23,242 nt of DNA from an uncultured Clostridia bacterium (GCA_934149155.1 CAKPDZ010000021.1:1-23242), one strand, 5' to 3'. Shown: positions 1-8,280, counted from the first letter of the stretch. Numbers and translations are program-made. Notes: generated by a model from the sequence alone, not told the origin.

Positions 1-326
1 TTTTCCAATTTTTCATCAATATCATCAATAAAATCCAAATAATATCCATTTTTTTCATCACCTTTTATCTCAACAAGCCCGGCAACATCATCTATTTCTA
101 ACGATTCATACATTAATTCCGGATTATTTTCTGCTGTAAATATTTCTACTGCCAAATCTATAAGTCCATATAATATTGTTGACAAAGAACTAATAATAAG
201 AATTGGAAGTAGCAAATGTGGCAATGCAGCCCCAATTATTGCAAAGCCTGCTTTTTTAACAGTTTTTTTCGCAACATCTTTCGCTTCTTTTTTAGCTTTA
301 TTTTTTAAATTATTTATTATTCCCAA
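1..326 (-). CDS. Membrane-anchored protein of the T4SS operon, partial (cut by left edge)
   Basis: This reading frame is open from about 326 to the left edge, so only about 108 N-terminal residues are visible. A TTG at 326-324 lies six bases after a good AGAGGTG ribosome site; the in-frame GTG at 335-333 is part of that site, so TTG is the preferred start. The visible part has a Lys-rich amphipathic N-terminus, one or two hydrophobic segments (about residues 25-60, rich in Leu, Ile and Ala), then an acidic segment ending in DFIDDIDEKLE. It follows the VirB8-like gene by 30 bases and is probably the next gene of the same operon. In comparable Gram-positive operons this place is often held by a membrane-anchored peptidoglycan hydrolase (VirB1/TcpG role). 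No catalytic domain is visible here, so that role is a guess from position. Confidence 0.6.
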   Translation of the reverse strand, partial: MGIINNLKNKAKKEAKDVAKKTVKKAGFAIIGAALPHLLLPILIISSLSTILYGLIDLAVEIFTAENNPELMYESLEIDDVAGLVEIKGDEKNGYYLDFIDDIDEKLE

Positions 327-356
327 ATAGTTCACCTCTTTTAGCAATTTTTTATT

Positions 357-1286
357 CTAAACATCAGCTTCAAAATTTTCACCCTGAATTTGTGTATTAT
401 TAGTATAATCATCATATATAACTATATCTGAAAAATTAATACTCTTTATTTCTAAATTCAATCTATAAGCATCGTTAAATTTTATTTGTATTGTCTTCTT
501 TTCATTAGGTGAATATAAAAAATCATTCTCTTTATTCTCATATAAAAGCGCCTCAAATTTATTATTTAATTTGTCTTTTACATAGCAAGAACCTGATTTT
601 CTTCTTGTATCTAATAATATTTTTGCATTTCTTTTATTTTGTATACTTAATGTATAAACTTCATAATCTAAATATCTATCCACATTTAAAACTTGAACTA
701 TCATATCATCATTTTCTGTTTTTTTATTAATTGTTTTCTTGCCCAAATAACTGTTTAAATTTAATTTATATTCTCCATTTTCATTACTAATTGTTACATA
801 TTCTTCAATATAATTGTCACTTGTTTTTCCTGTTGCAAGCATATTATCAAATATTTTTACTTGATATATAAATATACTTTTTGAGCTTGACCATGATTGA
901 AAAGAAAATTGCTTATCTCCCAAAAACTTACTTTGGTAATAATTTTTTTCAAATAATTCTTCTGTTGGATAAAATAACTGCTTAGTATCATTAGCTAGCA
1001 TACTATAAGCTGTATATGGATCATGTTCTATGCAATATGTAAAAAATTGATTTATAAATTTTCCTAAATCTTCACTATATTTTTTAGATACGTTTCCTCC
1101 ATTTACCATAGATTTGCTTTCATTATTATAAGAAACAACATTATCTGTTGTTTCTTTCTCTTCTACTTTTTTATTTTTTAAATCAATATTTAATTTTTTT
1201 ATTAGTGCAAAACCTAATATTATTGCTAATATTATTGTCCATACTTTTATTTTATTTTGATTATAGTATTTCCATAATTTATACAT
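357..1286 (-). CDS. VirB8/TcpC-like T4SS protein (putative)
   Basis: This is a 309-residue bitopic protein. A short cytoplasmic N-terminus (MYKLWKYYNQ) leads into one membrane segment at about residues 14-30. A polar linker follows, and then an extracytoplasmic part. Residues of about 70-180 (FINQFFTYCIEHDPYTAYSM onward) look like an NTF2-like fold of the VirB8/TcpC kind, and the C-terminal third is predicted beta-rich. VirB8 proteins are assembly factors of the inner-membrane part of type IV secretion systems. The gene starts 22 bases after the VirB6-like gene, with an AGAGGA ribosome site, so it is in the same operon. The assignment rests on topology, size and position; I see no diagnostic motif. 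Alternatively it is an unrelated anchored protein of the system. Confidence 0.6.
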   Translation of the reverse strand: MYKLWKYYNQNKIKVWTIILAIILGFALIKKLNIDLKNKKVEEKETTDNVVSYNNESKSMVNGGNVSKKYSEDLGKFINQFFTYCIEHDPYTAYSMLANDTKQLFYPTEELFEKNYYQSKFLGDKQFSFQSWSSSKSIFIYQVKIFDNMLATGKTSDNYIEEYVTISNENGEYKLNLNSYLGKKTINKKTENDDMIVQVLNVDRYLDYEVYTLSIQNKRNAKILLDTRRKSGSCYVKDKLNNKFEALLYENKENDFLYSPNEKKTIQIKFNDAYRLNLEIKSINFSDIVIYDDYTNNTQIQGENFEADV

Positions 1287-1308
1287 AATCTATCCTCTTT
1301 CTATAATT

Positions 1309-3807
1309 CTATCTTTTCATATTGTACTTCTGACCTAACTTTCCTAATCCTAAAGTTTCTTTATATAAGTTCCATACTTTATCTTGATTTCTTTCTCCAT
1401 TAACATTTGACTTTATTGTATCTTGCATTACATTACGTTTCTTATCATCTAAAACATAATCTTTTCCATACTCTTTAGTCATATTAACAATATCTATCAT
1501 ATTCTCGTGAATATTTCCATCATTACTATGTTTAGTCTCCATTGTTAAACCATTTTCAATTTGTTTTTCATCTTGTATTCCTGCTACTTTATAATCAAAA
1601 CCTTTTTTCATTAATTCCTTAACGTCTACATTTTTACCTGTCTTTTGATATATTCTTCCAGCCATTTCTTCATATTTTTCTTGCTCAGCTTTATTATTCA
1701 TAAATTTTTGCCTTGCAACTGCATTTTGTCTTTCGGCAGACATTGCTTTAGCACGAGCAACTCCATAATGAGCTTTATCTTTTTCATATGCAAATTTTTC
1801 AGCCGAATTATTTATTGAATCTGCAAACATTTCACTTTTTTGTCCAATGGTTTCTGGTAAATTTCCAGCAGCTTTACCAATAGTACTTCCAGCAAGTGCA
1901 CCTGACCCCATCAAAGCTGCTACATTTTTAAAATCTCCTGTTGCAACTCCTGCAGCTAAACCTAGCATTGCTCCTGCTCCAATTCCAGCACCTCTTGTAG
2001 CTGCTTTATATGATACTTTTCCTATTTTTTTAGCTCCTTTTATTAGCATACCTCCTGCAAATTTTGCCCCCCAATATTTATTTAGATCAATTGTTTCTGG
2101 TTGATAATTGGTTCCTTCTTCAGTTGCAGTATCTGGTCCTTGATTTCCTAAATTCTGATTAATTTCATCAACTTCTCTTTGTGCATCAGCTCTATTTTGC
2201 TCTGTTTCATTTGGGTCATTTGCCATATCTTGCCATACTTGTCTATCATCTTCCATTCTTTGTCTATCCTCTTCTTGCTGTCCTTCTGACAATGGAGGAT
2301 TTTGTTGTCCTCCTTCATCATCATTTCCAAATGACTGTGCAAAATTTCTATCTTGCATTCTTATATTATTATTATCAAACTCATTATCTTCATTATCTGA
2401 AGAATTTGATGACTTCCCTGGCTTTCCTCCTGATTTTCCTTTTCCTAAAGCTTTAGCTACATTGTTTAATCCCTTCATTGCTAATGCTCCTCCTGCAAAA
2501 GAACCAAGACCGCTTGTTGTTTGAGCTCCATCTAAATTAAACATTTTCTTTATAAGTTTCTCTGCAGGTATCAAAAATCCTATTGCAACCAATCCATATA
2601 TTAAGTTATTTTTAACTAAATCCATCGCAGATGAAACTAAAGCCGTATATAAAATTAAATGCACAGGTTGCAATATTAAATGCATAACATATTCTTTAAA
2701 CCACATATTAAATGCTTGTGCTTTTCCATCTCCAGCTTTATCTATTGGATATGTAAGAGCAACTAACGGTGCTATCATTGTTAAAAATGCCATATATAAA
2801 AATCTTTTAAAATAAATTACAGTAAACACAACTGTATACATAACTAACACTATATATAAAGCAGAATATGCAAATGCATTATACATGCTTTTTGATTGAG
2901 CACTAAACCTTATATATCCCATAAGGTTCGTCCTAAACATTTTATCACCAGAATCAACTTTAACAATAATATCATTATTGGCTGCACTATCAAATAAATT
3001 GTTAACCTGATCTGTTATCATCAATAAGCCTGACATTATATAGTGCATAAAAAACACTAAACATAATGCTACCACCCAATTTTGTAAATTTTCCTTATAT
3101 TTAGCTTTATCTCCTGCTGTTGAACTAATAACAATTCTAATTCCTAGATATACTAATACTGATAATAATCCAACTATAGCTATATTTCTAAATGAAATAT
3201 ACCAATTTGATATTATTTTTTGCAAGCCATTTTCCCCAGCCCCTGATTTAGCTGCATCTTCTGCTTTATCTGTATCTTCCTTTTTACCATTAGAAATAAC
3301 TGCATTATAACTATTAGGATGCAAAAAATTAACATCTAATGCTGCTATATTATTTGAAAATATAGATTCTGGAGAATACATAAAATTTGGAATTTGGTAA
3401 TCATCCGACCATGTAAATAGTTCAGATGTATCTATAGTTCCTTCTCCAAATTCAAAATCAATATCTTCATCGGCTAAATCCTGCTTGTTAACATATAGCC
3501 AAGAACTTGGATTGTCAAGGTTAGCATCATTCTTATCTAGCATAGCTGAAGTAAATCCATCAGCTCCTAACATAAATCTATTTAAAGTTCCCATTATAAC
3601 ATCAGCTATAGCATCAACCATTTGTATAAGCTGTTTTAATAAAGATCCTCCAAAAGATCCCCCTTGATCGGGTAAGTCTTCTTCATGCACAGATTCTGTT
3701 GCATACACACTATAATTAGGAAATACAGAAAAACTTACTGTTAATGCTATTAATATAATAATTACTATCTTTCGTGCTATACTATTTTTATTTGTTATAA
3801 ATCTCAT
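1309..3807 (-). CDS. VirB6/TrbL-like polytopic T4SS channel protein
   Basis: This is an 832-residue membrane protein. Residues 1-37 form a signal peptide or first anchor, with a possible cut after VYA. Residues 50-200 are a soluble extracytoplasmic region. From about 205 to 420 there are five to six hydrophobic segments, including the stretches around VGLLSVLVYLGIRIV and VALCLVFFMHYIMSGLLMI. The segment FKRFLYMAFLTMIAPLVALT, followed by a loop and a further helix, is typical of VirB6/TrbL/TcpH-type proteins. Residues of about 455-590 are low-complexity and charged (Gly/Ser/Asn/Asp/Glu/Gln), then a Gly/Ala-rich hydrophobic block lies at about 610-685, and a basic tail ends the protein. VirB6 proteins form the inner-membrane channel of T4SS. 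The gene starts 15 bases after the VirB4 stop with a GGAGGAAGG ribosome site. The long tail is larger than the family core and may be system-specific. Confidence 0.8.
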   Translation of the reverse strand: MRFITNKNSIARKIVIIILIALTVSFSVFPNYSVYATESVHEEDLPDQGGSFGGSLLKQLIQMVDAIADVIMGTLNRFMLGADGFTSAMLDKNDANLDNPSSWLYVNKQDLADEDIDFEFGEGTIDTSELFTWSDDYQIPNFMYSPESIFSNNIAALDVNFLHPNSYNAVISNGKKEDTDKAEDAAKSGAGENGLQKIISNWYISFRNIAIVGLLSVLVYLGIRIVISSTAGDKAKYKENLQNWVVALCLVFFMHYIMSGLLMITDQVNNLFDSAANNDIIVKVDSGDKMFRTNLMGYIRFSAQSKSMYNAFAYSALYIVLVMYTVVFTVIYFKRFLYMAFLTMIAPLVALTYPIDKAGDGKAQAFNMWFKEYVMHLILQPVHLILYTALVSSAMDLVKNNLIYGLVAIGFLIPAEKLIKKMFNLDGAQTTSGLGSFAGGALAMKGLNNVAKALGKGKSGGKPGKSSNSSDNEDNEFDNNNIRMQDRNFAQSFGNDDEGGQQNPPLSEGQQEEDRQRMEDDRQVWQDMANDPNETEQNRADAQREVDEINQNLGNQGPDTATEEGTNYQPETIDLNKYWGAKFAGGMLIKGAKKIGKVSYKAATRGAGIGAGAMLGLAAGVATGDFKNVAALMGSGALAGSTIGKAAGNLPETIGQKSEMFADSINNSAEKFAYEKDKAHYGVARAKAMSAERQNAVARQKFMNNKAEQEKYEEMAGRIYQKTGKNVDVKELMKKGFDYKVAGIQDEKQIENGLTMETKHSNDGNIHENMIDIVNMTKEYGKDYVLDDKKRNVMQDTIKSNVNGERNQDKVWNLYKETLGLGKLGQKYNMKR

Positions 3808-3822
3808 TCCTTCCTCCTCGAA

Positions 3823-5781
3823 TTAAAGATTACCTGTAACCCTTCTTTTATTTACTAATTTATTCAAGTTTGTTTCTACAAACTCAAACTCTTTCTGAGT
3901 AGGAGTTATTTGTAATATAGCAGATTCAGATCCAACTTTTAATAAGCCTTCACCCTTTCCACAAGTTACTAAAAATCCTGCTTCTCCTTCACTTAACTTA
4001 AATACTTCTTTTAAATATTGTATTTCAGATTTATCTTGAGCTAAGAACAATTTTGTATCTGAAGATGTAAGTACTGCTTGTGCCTCTGGTTTTTCATAAA
4101 AATCTTGAAATCTCTGAGAAACTACTGCAAGCGATACATTTCTTTTTCTTGCACGTCTAGCCATTGTATTTAAAAAGTCTACAGCTTCCGGATATGGTAA
4201 TAGCATCCATGCCTCATCTACAATTACTCTTTTTTTAGTAGCTTTACTTCTATCTTCACTATTTTTCTTAACAAATTTTTCCCATATCCATGTTAAAAGA
4301 ATTTGTTGAGCAAGTGGTCTTGCAAATTTTTCCTCTAATTGAGATATATCTAAATTTATAAATGGTGCTCCTTCAAGTAATTCAAAAGTTGATTGCCCAT
4401 CAAAATAAGCCATTTGACCATTATACTCTCTTATATATTGTTTCATAACTTTTAGTAAATAACTATAATGATATCTATAATCTTCATTCATATTATCTTG
4501 TGCTTTTGCTTGTATTCTTCTATACCAAGATCCTATTGTTGGCATTTTTTTCTTTTCTCTGTACAGCTTGTCTCCTCTATTAAATTTTCCTGATGATTCA
4601 TATAAACTATTTGGATCATTTGTTATACCTAGTGCTGCATACTCTTCTGCAACAGATTCTGCTATAATTTGTTTTGTTAATTCATTTACTTCTTTACTTC
4701 TTGTACTACCTCTTGCCATTGTTAACAATGCTTGAGTTACGTCTTCTACTTTATTTTCTACATTAAGTACTAACCTTTCTTTTCCCGTTATCTCATCTTT
4801 TGCATTTTCTGTTTCTATATCAAATAAGTTAATAACTGTTTTAGATGTCGGACTAAGTACTACATTTATTCCACCTAATGATTCGGCTACAATTTCATAT
4901 TCACCTTCTGCATCTAAAGCTAAACTTTCAATTCCCATTAATAGTGATGATCTACTTATCAATGTTTTCATTGTTACTGATTTACCAGCACCTGATTTAG
5001 CAAATATAACCATATTATAATTTGTAAGTGAATTATGAAAATTGTCAAACAAGATTGGTGCCCCTGTTTGCTTATTAAATCCTAGGGGTATTCCAGTTTC
5101 ATGTCCAACTTCTGATGTTACAAATGGAAATACTGTTGACATTGAACGTCTATCAAATGTATGTTGTTTTTTTATTTTATTATCCATTAATGGTAAATTT
5201 GACTTAAATGCATCTTCTTGCATAGCCCATGCTGTTTTAACTCCTACTAAAGATTTTGACATATCAGTAGCTAACAATTTTGTAAGTCTATCTAAATCGG
5301 CTAAGTTATATGTAAATATTGTTGAGACTATTGATGCTTCATATAGTTTATTAAATCCTGCAGCAATTTCATCTCTTAATTGTTCTGCTTCAAATCTTTT
5401 TTGTGTCAAATTACTTTCTCTATTAATATTACCTCTATCTGATGCAACAATCCTTTCTGTTTCAAGTTCATTTATAACTTTATTTAATTCGCTTTGTGAT
5501 CTTGCCTCTTGTATAGGATTTATATATATTGATGTATTTATATCTCCAAAAAAATACATATCTCTAAATAATTCTGGAAATGTACACATTCTTGGTAATG
5601 TAGATACAAAAAAACTTCTTGCATATTTTTTTACATTTGAAATAATTTCCAAATGGTCTATATTACTTGCATCTATTCCTGATGGAGCTATCAACTCTTT
5701 TATCGTTTGTCTTTTTAATATTTGAGATTCTTCACTATGCTGTAGCTTTTTTTCTTCCTCTTGTTGTTTTTTTCTTGCCAT
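3823..5781 (-). CDS. virB4: VirB4/TraC/ConE-type T4SS ATPase
   Basis: This is a cytoplasmic hexameric-type ATPase that powers T4SS assembly and substrate or pilin movement. Counting from the chosen start, the protein has 652 residues. An N-terminal VirB4-like region (IKELIAPSGIDAS, then FFVSTLPRM and a D-x-x-x-S-I-Y-I segment) precedes the RecA-like domain. Walker A is AKSGAGKS at about 261-268 and Walker B is VIVDEAW at about 519-525. A conserved segment VVSQRFQDF lies at about 553-561. Two ATGs are possible: the one at 5787 is only two bases from AAGGAGG, whereas the one at 5781 is eight bases away, so I chose 5781. The start overlaps the end of the preceding gene by 47 bases, implying coupled translation. 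The family call is firm; whether the system exports DNA or protein cannot be told from this gene. Confidence 0.93.
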   Translation of the reverse strand: MARKKQQEEEKKLQHSEESQILKRQTIKELIAPSGIDASNIDHLEIISNVKKYARSFFVSTLPRMCTFPELFRDMYFFGDINTSIYINPIQEARSQSELNKVINELETERIVASDRGNINRESNLTQKRFEAEQLRDEIAAGFNKLYEASIVSTIFTYNLADLDRLTKLLATDMSKSLVGVKTAWAMQEDAFKSNLPLMDNKIKKQHTFDRRSMSTVFPFVTSEVGHETGIPLGFNKQTGAPILFDNFHNSLTNYNMVIFAKSGAGKSVTMKTLISRSSLLMGIESLALDAEGEYEIVAESLGGINVVLSPTSKTVINLFDIETENAKDEITGKERLVLNVENKVEDVTQALLTMARGSTRSKEVNELTKQIIAESVAEEYAALGITNDPNSLYESSGKFNRGDKLYREKKKMPTIGSWYRRIQAKAQDNMNEDYRYHYSYLLKVMKQYIREYNGQMAYFDGQSTFELLEGAPFINLDISQLEEKFARPLAQQILLTWIWEKFVKKNSEDRSKATKKRVIVDEAWMLLPYPEAVDFLNTMARRARKRNVSLAVVSQRFQDFYEKPEAQAVLTSSDTKLFLAQDKSEIQYLKEVFKLSEGEAGFLVTCGKGEGLLKVGSESAILQITPTQKEFEFVETNLNKLVNKRRVTGNL

Positions 5782-6940
5782 CTGCATTTCCTCCTTCTTT
5801 TGTATTATTTTTCTCTATTTTTCCAATTGCTTTATCTTTAACCTCTTTGCCTATATATGGTTCATTTTCTTCTATTATTATCTTGGCCATCTTTGAAATT
5901 AAATCATCCATACTATATTCTTTTTCTTCTATTTGTTTTTCCAATTCCGTTTTAGCTTCTTCTACTTTTTCATTAGCTAATTGCATTGCTTTTTCTTCTA
6001 TCATTTTGTCTAATTCTTTCATTTTTTTATTTAAAACATTTGGTGCTGTTGAATACATTTCATCATATCCTGCTTTTAAAGCTTTATCTAGTCCAAATGT
6101 TTCTGCTTCATCTCTATTATAAGCCATATATAGCAATTCGACTAATTCTGTTGATCTTAATATTTTTCCTCTAACACCACATATTGAAATTGAATTTATT
6201 AATGATTGAGCTCTTGTATATAATTCCGAAAACGCCATTCCCTCAATTTCTCTTTTATCTAAATTCTCTCCTTCAACTTCAGCAGCAAGATATGGTAATA
6301 TAATATAATATTGTTTATTTAATATATTTTTATTTAAACTCATTCTTTCAGTATCTTGTAAAATTGATTTTCCATATTCATACAAATTGGCCTGTTTAGT
6401 AACCTCATAAAAAGCTTTCTTTAACTGTTCTTCCGAATATTCTCCAGATTCCCTCATTTGAGAATATCTCATTTGCATATTTCTTAATTTGGTTTCTACT
6501 TCTTTTACTTTTTCTCTATATCCTGTTAAACTTGATTCAAGATTTATTGATCTTGTCTGAATATATATTTGTATTGGATATCTTAAAGTATTTAAAAATT
6601 GAACGAATCCTTCTTCAACACCAGTTTTTTCTACACCAGACATTAAATCATAATTTATTCCTTGACATTCAACTACCATCAGATATCTATCCCCATTTTT
6701 TTGAATAATCATATTATCTCTTACTGTATCAAATTCCATAAAATTAAATATAGATTGTTTATTTTGTTTTGGAGAGTTTTTTCTTGTATCACTTTTTTCG
6801 TTATTTTCACCATCTTTTTTCATTTTCTCTTGAAAAAATACGTACACCAAAAAACCTATCATACAAAATACTGCTATAACTATTGGAATTAAAATATATG
6901 TAAGCGTTTTTATTAATTGAGCTGTTGATCCACTATTCAT
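5735..6940 (-). CDS. Membrane-anchored VirB4 N-terminal-like (TraC-like) protein
   Basis: This is a 401-residue protein with one N-terminal membrane segment (about residues 12-36). After a charged linker there is a globular domain from about 60 to 260, starting near NFMEFDTVRDNMIIQKNGDR. This resembles the N-terminal domain of VirB4/TraC proteins and has no Walker motifs. Residues of about 300-370 are a highly charged likely coiled coil (EKVEEAKTELEKQIEEKE), and the tail is basic (KKKTTRGRKKATA). It lies between the PrgI-like and VirB4 genes, overlapping the first by 8 bases and the second by 47. The likely job is to anchor the VirB4 ATPase to the membrane complex. The start follows AAAGGAGGA by seven to eight bases. 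The domain match is by eye; the operon position is strong support. Confidence 0.68.
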   Translation of the reverse strand: MNSGSTAQLIKTLTYILIPIVIAVFCMIGFLVYVFFQEKMKKDGENNEKSDTRKNSPKQNKQSIFNFMEFDTVRDNMIIQKNGDRYLMVVECQGINYDLMSGVEKTGVEEGFVQFLNTLRYPIQIYIQTRSINLESSLTGYREKVKEVETKLRNMQMRYSQMRESGEYSEEQLKKAFYEVTKQANLYEYGKSILQDTERMSLNKNILNKQYYIILPYLAAEVEGENLDKREIEGMAFSELYTRAQSLINSISICGVRGKILRSTELVELLYMAYNRDEAETFGLDKALKAGYDEMYSTAPNVLNKKMKELDKMIEEKAMQLANEKVEEAKTELEKQIEEKEYSMDDLISKMAKIIIEENEPYIGKEVKDKAIGKIEKNNTKEGGNADGKKKTTRGRKKATA

Positions 6941-7280
6941 TTAAATTTTCCTCCTTTGTATATACATATAATTTTTTATTATTTTTTTTGAACTTTATAT
7001 ACCTTATTATTACGTCGTCTAAGTTTTCTCCTCCTGCTTTTCTAGCTAGTTCAAAGCCGTTTGTTTCTGGTATTTTAAACATTCCTATTATATATCCTAT
7101 TAAAGCAAACACTAATGTTATTATAAATCCAACCATTGATAAATTCATAAATTTGAATATTACATAAAATATTAATCCGAAAGCTCCTCCAAAACACGTA
7201 GTTATCAATGATTTCGTTGAGAATATAAATAAGATTCTTCCCTCTCCTTTTACATTTCTTGGTAAGTTATATGTTCCCAT
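6933..7280 (-). CDS. PrgI-like (VirB3-type) small T4SS membrane protein
   Basis: This is a 115-residue protein with two adjacent hydrophobic segments at about 25-43 and 48-67, and a short charged C-terminal part. The opening TYNLPRNVKGEGRILFIFST resembles the PrgI family, whose members begin with a short (Y/I)-x-x-P-x-x segment, a Lys, then a conserved helix. PrgI/VirB3 proteins sit in the membrane beside VirB4 and are normally encoded immediately upstream of it, as here. The ribosome site AAAGGAGG is well placed. The stop overlaps the next start by 8 bases. The gene lies downstream of the hairpin that follows the pilin gene, so its transcription probably depends on read-through from the pilin promoter. 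Confidence 0.75.
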   Translation of the reverse strand: MGTYNLPRNVKGEGRILFIFSTKSLITTCFGGAFGLIFYVIFKFMNLSMVGFIITLVFALIGYIIGMFKIPETNGFELARKAGGENLDDVIIRYIKFKKNNKKLYVYTKEENLNE

Positions 7281-7325
7281 GTTTTCCTCCTTTGTTTTTT
7301 CTACAATTATCTTATTTTATTATAG

Positions 7326-7366
7326 CAAAAAAAATCGATAAATGGAAGTATTTATCGATTTTTTTT
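7326..7366 (-). terminator. Perfect 17-bp hairpin between pilin and PrgI genes (terminator/attenuator)
   Basis: The arms at 7327-7343 and 7350-7366 are perfect inverted repeats of 17 bases with a 6-base loop. The core is ATCGATAAAT, and each outer end is a run of eight A or T, so the hairpin itself carries a U-tract on either strand. It lies just after the pilin stop and 46 bases before the next gene, inside an otherwise continuous operon. The likely effect is partial termination, giving more pilin message than message for the other T4SS parts. mRNA end protection is another possibility. Confidence 0.8.
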
Positions 7367-7384
7367 CAATTTTTTTCATACTAT

Positions 7385-7747
7385 TTAAGCTTTTAAACTT
7401 GTTGCAAATTGGTATACAACATTTGCTATTGTAGATGCTGCAAATATTAGAATTGCACCAACTAAATATGGTATCATTGTCTTTTTATATTCAGCTTTTT
7501 CTTCTGCACTACCCATCATATATTTTATACCTAATACAATCAATATTATTACTGCAACTACAACTCCTACAGTTTGTAGAACACCCATTAATTTTCCACC
7601 TAGGTCTTTTACTTGGTCAACTCCTGCTCCCTCTTGCGCGGTTATATCTAATGGTGATGTATCTCCATATACTATTGAAGCTCCCATAGATAAAATTAAT
7701 ACTATTGTAGCAATTGTTGTTAATATTTTCATTGTTTTTGTGCTCAT
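7385..7747 (-). CDS. VirB2/TrbC-like pilin-type T4SS protein
   Basis: This is a 120-residue protein. Residues 1-28 are a signal peptide (basic start, hydrophobic core, SIVYG end). A short polar mature N-terminus follows, then two hydrophobic segments at about 55-77 (VGVVVAVIILIVLGIKYMMG) and 90-115, joined by a charged turn SAEEKAEYKK. This two-helix layout with a signal peptide is typical of VirB2/TrbC pilins and of the pilin-like conjugation proteins of low-GC Gram-positives and mycoplasmas. It is the first gene of the T4SS operon, with a strong GGAGGAG ribosome site, its own promoter upstream and a hairpin downstream. I am confident about the type. Whether a pilus or only a membrane ring forms is unknown. 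Confidence 0.82.
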   Translation of the reverse strand: MSTKTMKILTTIATIVLILSMGASIVYGDTSPLDITAQEGAGVDQVKDLGGKLMGVLQTVGVVVAVIILIVLGIKYMMGSAEEKAEYKKTMIPYLVGAILIFAASTIANVVYQFATSLKA

Positions 7748-7835
7748 TTTATTCTCCTCCTTTTTTCGATTATTTATTATAATCTGGTTCTTCCAGAATG
7801 TAAATAACTAAATTTAAATATAGTTTTCTTCTTTA

Positions 7836-7864
7836 ATTATAAGCCATATACATTTTTTTTGCAA
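7836..7864 (-). promoter_or_regulatory. Sigma-A-type promoter of the T4SS operon
   Basis: On the minus strand TTGCAA (7864-7859) is followed after exactly 17 bases by TATAAT (7841-7836). Transcription would start near 7829, leaving a leader of about 80 bases with a small TCTGG/CCAGA hairpin before the pilin gene. Confidence 0.7.
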
Positions 7865-7869
7865 GTTTT

Positions 7870-7907
7870 TTACAAAAATTTTGTCACTTTTTAGTGATTT
7901 TTTGTAA
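7870..7907. repeat. Nested inverted repeat just upstream of the T4SS promoter
   Basis: TTACAAAA at 7870-7877 pairs with TTTTGTAA at 7900-7907. Inside it, TCACT (7884-7888) pairs with AGTGA (7893-7897) around a TTTT loop. It begins six bases upstream of the -35 box of the T4SS promoter, which fits an operator; a weak terminator is the alternative. Confidence 0.4.
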
Positions 7908-7916
7908 ATTAATCTC

Positions 7917-7955
7917 AAAAAAACACTAGATTTCAATAATAATCTAGCGTTTTTT
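7917..7955 (-). terminator. Terminator after tRNA-Ser(GCU)
   Basis: The arms at 7918-7932 and 7941-7955 form a 15-bp hairpin with an 8-base loop. One position is a G-U wobble on the minus strand but a mismatch on the plus strand, so it acts on minus-strand transcripts. The distal arm ends in a T-run. It starts directly after the CCA end of the tRNA gene. Confidence 0.8.
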
Positions 7956-7956
7956 A

Positions 7957-8046
7957 TGGCGGAGATGAGAGGGTTCGAACCTCCGCGCCGTGTTACCGAC
8001 CTAACTGTTTAGCAAACAGTCCCCTTCACCACTTGGGTACATCTCC
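7957..8046 (-). tRNA. tRNA-Ser (anticodon GCU)
   Basis: This is a 90-base serine tRNA gene including an encoded CCA end. The acceptor stem is GGAGATG/CATCTCC and the discriminator base is G. The anticodon loop TTGCTAA is closed by ACTGT/ACAGT. There is a long class II variable arm, and the T arm is GAGG-TTCGAAC-CCTC. It reads AGC/AGU codons. It lies 71 bases after the tRNA-Ser(UGA) gene. I see no separate promoter between the two, so read-through of the intervening hairpin, or cutting from a joint precursor, is likely. Confidence 0.97.
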
Positions 8047-8075
8047 AAATATTGGTTGTCAAACAATTAATAGTG

Positions 8076-8103
8076 AAAAACATATCATTTTTGTAATGAT
8101 ATG
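8076..8103 (-). terminator. Hairpin with T-tract between the two tRNA-Ser genes
   Basis: CATATCATT (8081-8089) pairs perfectly with AATGATATG (8095-8103). On the minus strand the hairpin is followed by TTTTT (8080-8076), a compact intrinsic terminator placed right after tRNA-Ser(UGA). Confidence 0.7.
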
Positions 8104-8117
8104 CCTTTCTATTTTAT

Positions 8118-8209
<92 letters not shown>

Positions 8210-8242
8210 ATATCAATAGACAAATGTCCAGCGACAGTATTT

Positions 8243-8272
8243 ATATTAGCACATTTCACTGCCGCTTGTCAA
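8243..8272 (-). promoter_or_regulatory. Promoter of the tRNA-Ser genes
   Basis: On the minus strand a consensus TTGACA (8272-8267) is followed after 18 bases by TAATAT (8248-8243). The predicted start near 8236 is about 27 bases before the tRNA-Ser(UGA) 5' end. It begins only eight bases after the parB stop. Confidence 0.75.
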
Positions 8273-8280
8273 TACTTTTT

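Noticed and set aside
5042..5725. 227-residue open frame on the plus strand
   Set aside because: It lies wholly inside the VirB4 gene on the opposite strand, has no ribosome site or family character, and follows from the AT-rich codon use of the real gene.
7917..8046. tRNA-Ser(GCU) 3' end as the attachment site of an integrated element
   Set aside because: The T4SS operon lies on its 3' side, but there is no integrase next to it and I found no second copy of the tRNA end in the window. It stays possible only if the far end outside the window shows one.
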